DNA of 10,318 nt from contig MU634763.1 of NCBI GenBank assembly GCA_026770595.1, forward strand, positions 1 to 10,318, given 5' to 3'. Below the pieces are notes generated by a model. The model was not told the DNA's origin. It made no database searches and saw nothing but the letters and a program-made list of their open reading frames with translations. Below, in pieces: positions 7,894-10,318 of this stretch (position 1 is the first letter of the stretch; each line of letters begins with the position of its first letter). A program made the translations under genes and the position numbers. Source of the stretch: Ochromonadaceae sp. CCMP2298. Taxonomy: Eukaryota; Sar; Synurophyceae; Ochromonadales; Ochromonadaceae.

Positions 7894-9155
7894 CTTTCCC
7901 AACCCCTAGCCATGGTGGGAACGGTAGCCGTGCCCAACTCTTCCGACGCGGCAGGGGAGTTCCGCCGCACACTTCGAGAGGGCGCCCACAAGCTCCTGCG
8001 AGATTCGGTGTCTGACACATCCCAAGGTTCTTTTCAGATCGCTTGAACCAGAGTGAAGGACTACCTTCACAGGTTCTTCAACGTTCCTCGGATTAGCTCT
8101 CTTCAAGACCATCACTATCTACCTTTCCACTGGCCGCTCTCAATCGTGAGCGATATGATCCACATGTTCGCCTACTTCATGTTCAGCATCATCGGCCTAT
8201 CATCGGAGAGAGTAAAGCACCAGATTTCTGCTCTATCTTGGCATTTCGGCAGTCGAGGCTGTGACATATCGGTGTTTCGATGGGCGGAGATCTCCATGCT
8301 GCGTCAGGGGCTCACTCGTCAGCCAGTCATCGGCGATGTGGTGTCACGCAGGTGGGTACCGGTGACGATGGAGATGGTACAGCGAATATACCAGGAATAC
8401 TCTACCGAGCGGCGTTTAGATCAACGGGTCTTCGCAGTTGCCTTCGTGCTGGGCTTCTGCTGCCTGCTGCGCCCATCTGAGTATTGTTGGGGCACAATTA
8501 CCAACAAATATGTCCTCCGCGCTTCAGCTTTCGAGTTTGAGTGTAAGAACCCCGGCAGACACACGAGTCTAGTGGGTGCACATCAAGTCCACAGAGTGCC
8601 CTGGTCCCGGATACGTCTGCTGCGCATCTATATGAACACAGCGAAGAATTTCCGGACCGGCAGAGCAATGTGGTTAAGTGTGGACACGAGCATCCAGGCC
8701 TTCACCTAGTCAAAGTTATGTACGACTGGGCGTGCGAATCACGTCCAGGCATTTCTGACTGCATGTTGTCCTGGCCAAATGGCGGTTCCATAGTACCACG
8801 CTACACTCTGATGTAAGCAGACTTTACTAAGGTGGTGAAGTATGCGGCAGCCCTCTATGACTTTGCCCCTGATTTATTTGGTGGGCATAGTCTAAGGGTA
8901 GGAGGAGCAACTCTACTACGAGCAGCCGGTGCCACTGATGGAGAGATATGCCTTATGGGACGATGGAAATCACTTCCGTCGTGTCTCGGTTATCAGGAGG
9001 TTTCCACCGCAACCCATGACAGGATGCTCAATATGCTGTTAACCACGGGTGCGTATACGAATAGAGACATCCGCTTACAGTATCGTCTACCGACGGTACA
9101 TATTGCATCTCCCGCAGATACGCTGTCTGATTCTGAGGATGATATTGGGATATAG
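7894..9155 (+). pseudogene. Tyrosine recombinase (YR integrase) of the retroelement, broken by two stops and a frameshift
   Basis: It would insert circular cDNA by strand exchange through a covalent tyrosine link. Frame 1 after TGA 7891 has an ATG at 7912, a TGA at 8044-8046, and then a helical core-binding domain (about 8090-8330). The catalytic domain follows: the first Arg is in LLRPSEY (Arg 8470), and a candidate Lys is at 8545. The frame then moves to frame 3 between about 8655 and 8690. The TAG at 8707 is therefore out of frame. Frame 3 carries a TAA at 8814-8816, the HSLR motif (His 8886, Arg 8895), GRW (8958-8966) and the nucleophile Tyr 8991 in a GYQEV context. The protein ends at TAG 9153 after an acidic tail. 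The full catalytic set R, HxxR, W, Y is readable, so the family call is firm although the ORF is broken. Confidence 0.85.
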
Positions 9156-9157
9156 CG

Positions 9158-9167
9158 AATAAATAAA
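9158..9167 (+). promoter_or_regulatory. Two overlapping AATAAA polyadenylation signals
   Basis: AATAAA occurs at 9158-9163 and again at 9162-9167, starting 3 bases after the last stop of the recombinase. The hexamer is the standard animal-type signal; its use in the unknown host is an assumption. It would place the 3' end of the transcript shortly downstream. Confidence 0.4.
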
Positions 9168-9209
9168 TTCGGCTCGCATGTAAAGCCAATTTCTATGTAA
9201 TATTAATGT

Positions 9210-9235
9210 GAATTAAGCTACAAAAAACTTAATTC
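9210..9235. repeat. 8-bp perfect inverted repeat with 10-base A-rich loop
   Basis: GAATTAAG (9210-9217) pairs with CTTAATTC (9228-9235) around a loop that ends in six A. It lies 55 bases after the recombinase stop. It could be a transcript-end structure or a remnant of the element's terminal region; in AT-rich DNA it may be chance. Confidence 0.5.
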
Positions 9236-9423
9236 TCTCGTTAATTTTACGACTCAAAGAGTAGTCATGTATCTAAAAACCATGGCCTGTAACTACAATT
9301 GGGAGGCACAATCTTATTTATCTCCAATAACTACAATGTGGTCTCGATTTATCGATGGCTCCTACTGGTTTTTATTCTGTATCTCTAATATTGGCGTATC
9401 AGCAGAATATTGGGCGGAAAATA

Positions 9424-9447
9424 GGAGGGAACTTCGAGGTTCCCTCC
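9424..9447. repeat. 9-bp perfect hairpin with 6-base loop
   Basis: GGAGGGAAC (9424-9432) pairs with GTTCCCTCC (9439-9447). The loop TTCGAG contains the self-complementary TCGA, so the whole 24 bp is a near-perfect palindrome. This GC-rich stem stands out in AT-rich surroundings. Confidence 0.75.
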
Positions 9448-9528
9448 CAAGAGAATGGTTAACCACCACTTGGAGTGAAGGTTCATGGTAGTGGTTCTTT
9501 AATTCACCACTCGTCCGATAAGGATTTT

Positions 9529-9572
9529 TACCGGTCGGTTTAGAAGTTTTTCCAGTTATAAACCGACCGGTA
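9529..9572. repeat. 14-bp perfect inverted repeat with 16-base spacer
   Basis: TACCGGTCGGTTTA (9529-9542) is the exact reverse complement of 9559-9572. The arms are GC-rich and the spacer T-rich. It may be a terminal or subterminal structure of the neighbouring DNA transposon. PIF/Harbinger elements usually duplicate a TTA/TAA target, and a TTA occurs at 9528-9530 abutting CCGG, but no partner end is in view. Confidence 0.8.
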
Positions 9573-9701
9573 CAGTACGTACTTTATCGCGTTCTTTTCA
9601 CCGCAGAGAAGGGGGCTAAATTCCTGAAAAGGGGGTGGAAAAGTGACATTTTACGCATTAATGGCTTGGGGGGAGTAGAGTGTATGCGCAAAACCGCAAA
9701 A

Positions 9702-9843
9702 GTCACGGTTTCGTCACGGTTCTGGGTTAAATTTGTCGCCCACGATATAAGAGCCACGACTTTATTTACGTGTCTCCACATAAAATAGAGCCGGCGTCGT
9801 GTGTACGGTTTGGAGGCGTCACGACTTCAATTTGTCACGATTT
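9702..9843 (+). repeat. Five dispersed copies of GYCACGRYTT
   Basis: Copies lie at 9702-9711, 9713-9722 (last base differs), 9753-9762 (GCCACGACTT), 9818-9827 and 9834-9843. They are all on the same strand and lie in the 210 bases before the DDE-type ORF. They could be subterminal transposase-binding sites or promoter elements for that ORF; a TATAA sits among them at 9746-9750. Confidence 0.55.
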
Positions 9844-9910
9844 GGTGTTTGAAAAGGAGGGTCAGATCTTGGATCTTGTGCACAATTAACCAGATATCAC
9901 TAGTATAAAG

Positions 9911-10318
9911 ATGATCTACGAGTCTCTTGCAGTGCGCAGAGTCAAAAGGGACTTGTCCTATCGACGTTGTCACCTGGCCATTACCTCGAACGAGCAGGTA
10001 GAGGTCAGAAAGCTCAAACAGCTCATGCAGCTGTGTATGCTGAAAGTGAAGAGAGCGAAGGAAGGCAAGAAGAAGGAATGTTTTAATAGGCTCTTGCAAG
10101 TCATCATGGCTAGGTACCTTTACCTGGTCATCGAGCCGCCCGGCCAGGCACTTCCTGTGCAGAAGACCAGGCACAGGACAATAGAATCCTTCTGCCCCTC
10201 CGTGTGCCTGATGTACTTCAGGTTCACTCAAGAGCAACTCGGGCACTTGTATGGCCTGCTCCGATTCCCGAAGCACATCAAGATGAAGAATAGATCCTGG
10301 CAGCTGGGGGAGGAGGTC
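9911..10318 (+). CDS. N-terminal part of a PIF/Harbinger-like DDE transposase (runs off the window)
   Basis: The ORF is open for 136 codons from ATG 9911 to the right edge, following an in-frame TAA at 9887. Residues 27-60 are Lys/Arg-rich and probably helical. Residues 101-136 (from MYFRFTQEQL through the Arg-Phe-Pro to KNRSWQLGEE) match the pattern I know from the region just before the catalytic core of DDE superfamily endonucleases of the Harbinger type: Phe-Arg-Phe, then Leu-x-x-Leu, a Pro, then an Arg before a Gly-Glu. The catalytic Asp/Asp/Glu residues would lie beyond the window. There is no stop or frameshift in the visible part, unlike the retroelement to its left, suggesting a younger or selected copy. 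The family call rests on one short motif region. Confidence 0.6.
   Translation, partial: MIYESLAVRRVKRDLSYRRCHLAITSNEQVEVRKLKQLMQLCMLKVKRAKEGKKKECFNRLLQVIMARYLYLVIEPPGQALPVQKTRHRTIESFCPSVCLMYFRFTQEQLGHLYGLLRFPKHIKMKNRSWQLGEEV

Larger units (their letters stand above)
50..9167 (+). mobile_element. DIRS/PAT/Ngaro-like tyrosine-recombinase retrotransposon, degraded copy
   Basis: A reverse transcriptase (YVDD), an RNase H and a tyrosine recombinase follow one another on the + strand, the order typical of the DIRS order (YR retrotransposons). These insert through a recombinase rather than a DDE integrase. A gag-like zinc-finger segment lies upstream. No aspartic protease, DDE integrase or DAM-like methyltransferase domain was seen, which argues against LTR elements and classical DIRS1. 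Coding continuity is broken by about ten in-frame stops and at least four frameshifts after 2304. No inverted terminal repeat or split direct repeat could be matched between the 5' part and the 3' non-coding part, so both limits given are only the outermost supported signals. A length near 8.9 kb is longer than the 5-6 kb usual for such elements. Confidence 0.8.
9156..9910. other. AT-rich non-coding stretch between the retroelement and the DNA-transposon ORF
   Basis: No convincing gene is seen here. A 74-codon ORF at 9267-9491 has no recognisable features. The stretch holds three perfect-stem inverted repeats (9210-9235, 9424-9447, 9529-9572), five copies of a GYCACGRYTT motif (9702-9843) and a TATAA at 9746-9750. 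It must contain the right end of the retroelement and the left end of the next element, but I could not fix either boundary by terminal repeats or a target-site duplication. Confidence 0.6.

Noticed and set aside
2303-9155. Introns explaining the stops and frame changes
   Set aside because: Coding character and, in RT and recombinase, recognisable motifs continue right up to both sides of the stops. No room is left for GT-AG introns at 6535 or 8814, and elements of this class are normally intronless.
9267-9491. 74-codon + strand ORF after the recombinase
   Set aside because: It sits in AT-rich non-coding DNA, covers the perfect hairpin at 9424-9447, and has no domain or family resemblance. 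It happens to share the recombinase's last frame.
9153-9909. Extension of the recombinase reading through TAG under a TAR=Gln code
   Set aside because: The frame has no TGA until about 9909, but it has several TAA/TAG, the composition changes at 9156, and polyadenylation signals follow the TAG directly. Absence of TGA over about 250 codons is not rare enough.
9827-10276. 149-codon minus-strand ORF
   Set aside because: It lies opposite the DDE-type ORF, whose + strand reading shows a recognisable motif region. The minus-strand protein shows none.

Overview
The window looks eukaryotic, most likely from a unicellular protist or alga. Apart from a 5' repeat array and one gene fragment at the right edge, it holds a single long retroelement with a tyrosine recombinase (DIRS/PAT/Ngaro-like). 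The host assignment is inference: no host gene, rRNA or tRNA is visible, and elements of this class occur in protists, algae, fungi and animals. There are no bacterial operon signals. Base composition is moderately GC-rich in coding parts and AT-rich in the two non-coding parts.

Layout. Positions 50-341 hold about 15 imperfect palindromes (TGAG-N6/7-CTCA type) in tandem, with a period near 18.6 bp. A 663-codon intact ORF of unknown family begins inside the last repeats (313-2304). From its end to 9155 the + strand encodes the rest of the element, in a coding run that keeps changing frame and crosses about ten in-frame stops. In order it holds a Pro/Ser/Thr-rich linker (2303-3436), a small domain followed by a Ser-run and Lys-rich tail (3437-4396), a gag-like helical region with a CCCH-type zinc finger (4243-5535), a linker (5536-5964), reverse transcriptase (5965-6966, YVDD at 6814-6825), RNase H (about 6945-7893) and a tyrosine recombinase (7894-9155) with Arg, HxxR, GRW and Tyr motifs. 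Two overlapping AATAAA signals follow the last stop.

Positions 9156-9910 are AT-rich and non-coding, with three perfect-stem inverted repeats and five copies of a GYCACGRYTT motif. At 9911 a second, apparently intact ORF runs off the right edge. Its last 40 or so residues resemble the N-terminal part of PIF/Harbinger-like DDE transposases, so a DNA transposon probably abuts or is nested next to the retroelement.

How the parts fit: the RT and RNase H would make cDNA, the recombinase would insert it (this class lacks a DDE integrase), and the gag-like part would package the RNA. The copy is broken downstream of ORF1 by stops and frameshifts, and the RNase H has lost acidic residues, so it is very probably not autonomous. 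The unusual points are the intact ORF1, the palindrome array over its start, and the roughly 1,100 codons between ORF1's start and the gag-like segment. I could not find the element's terminal repeats inside the window.
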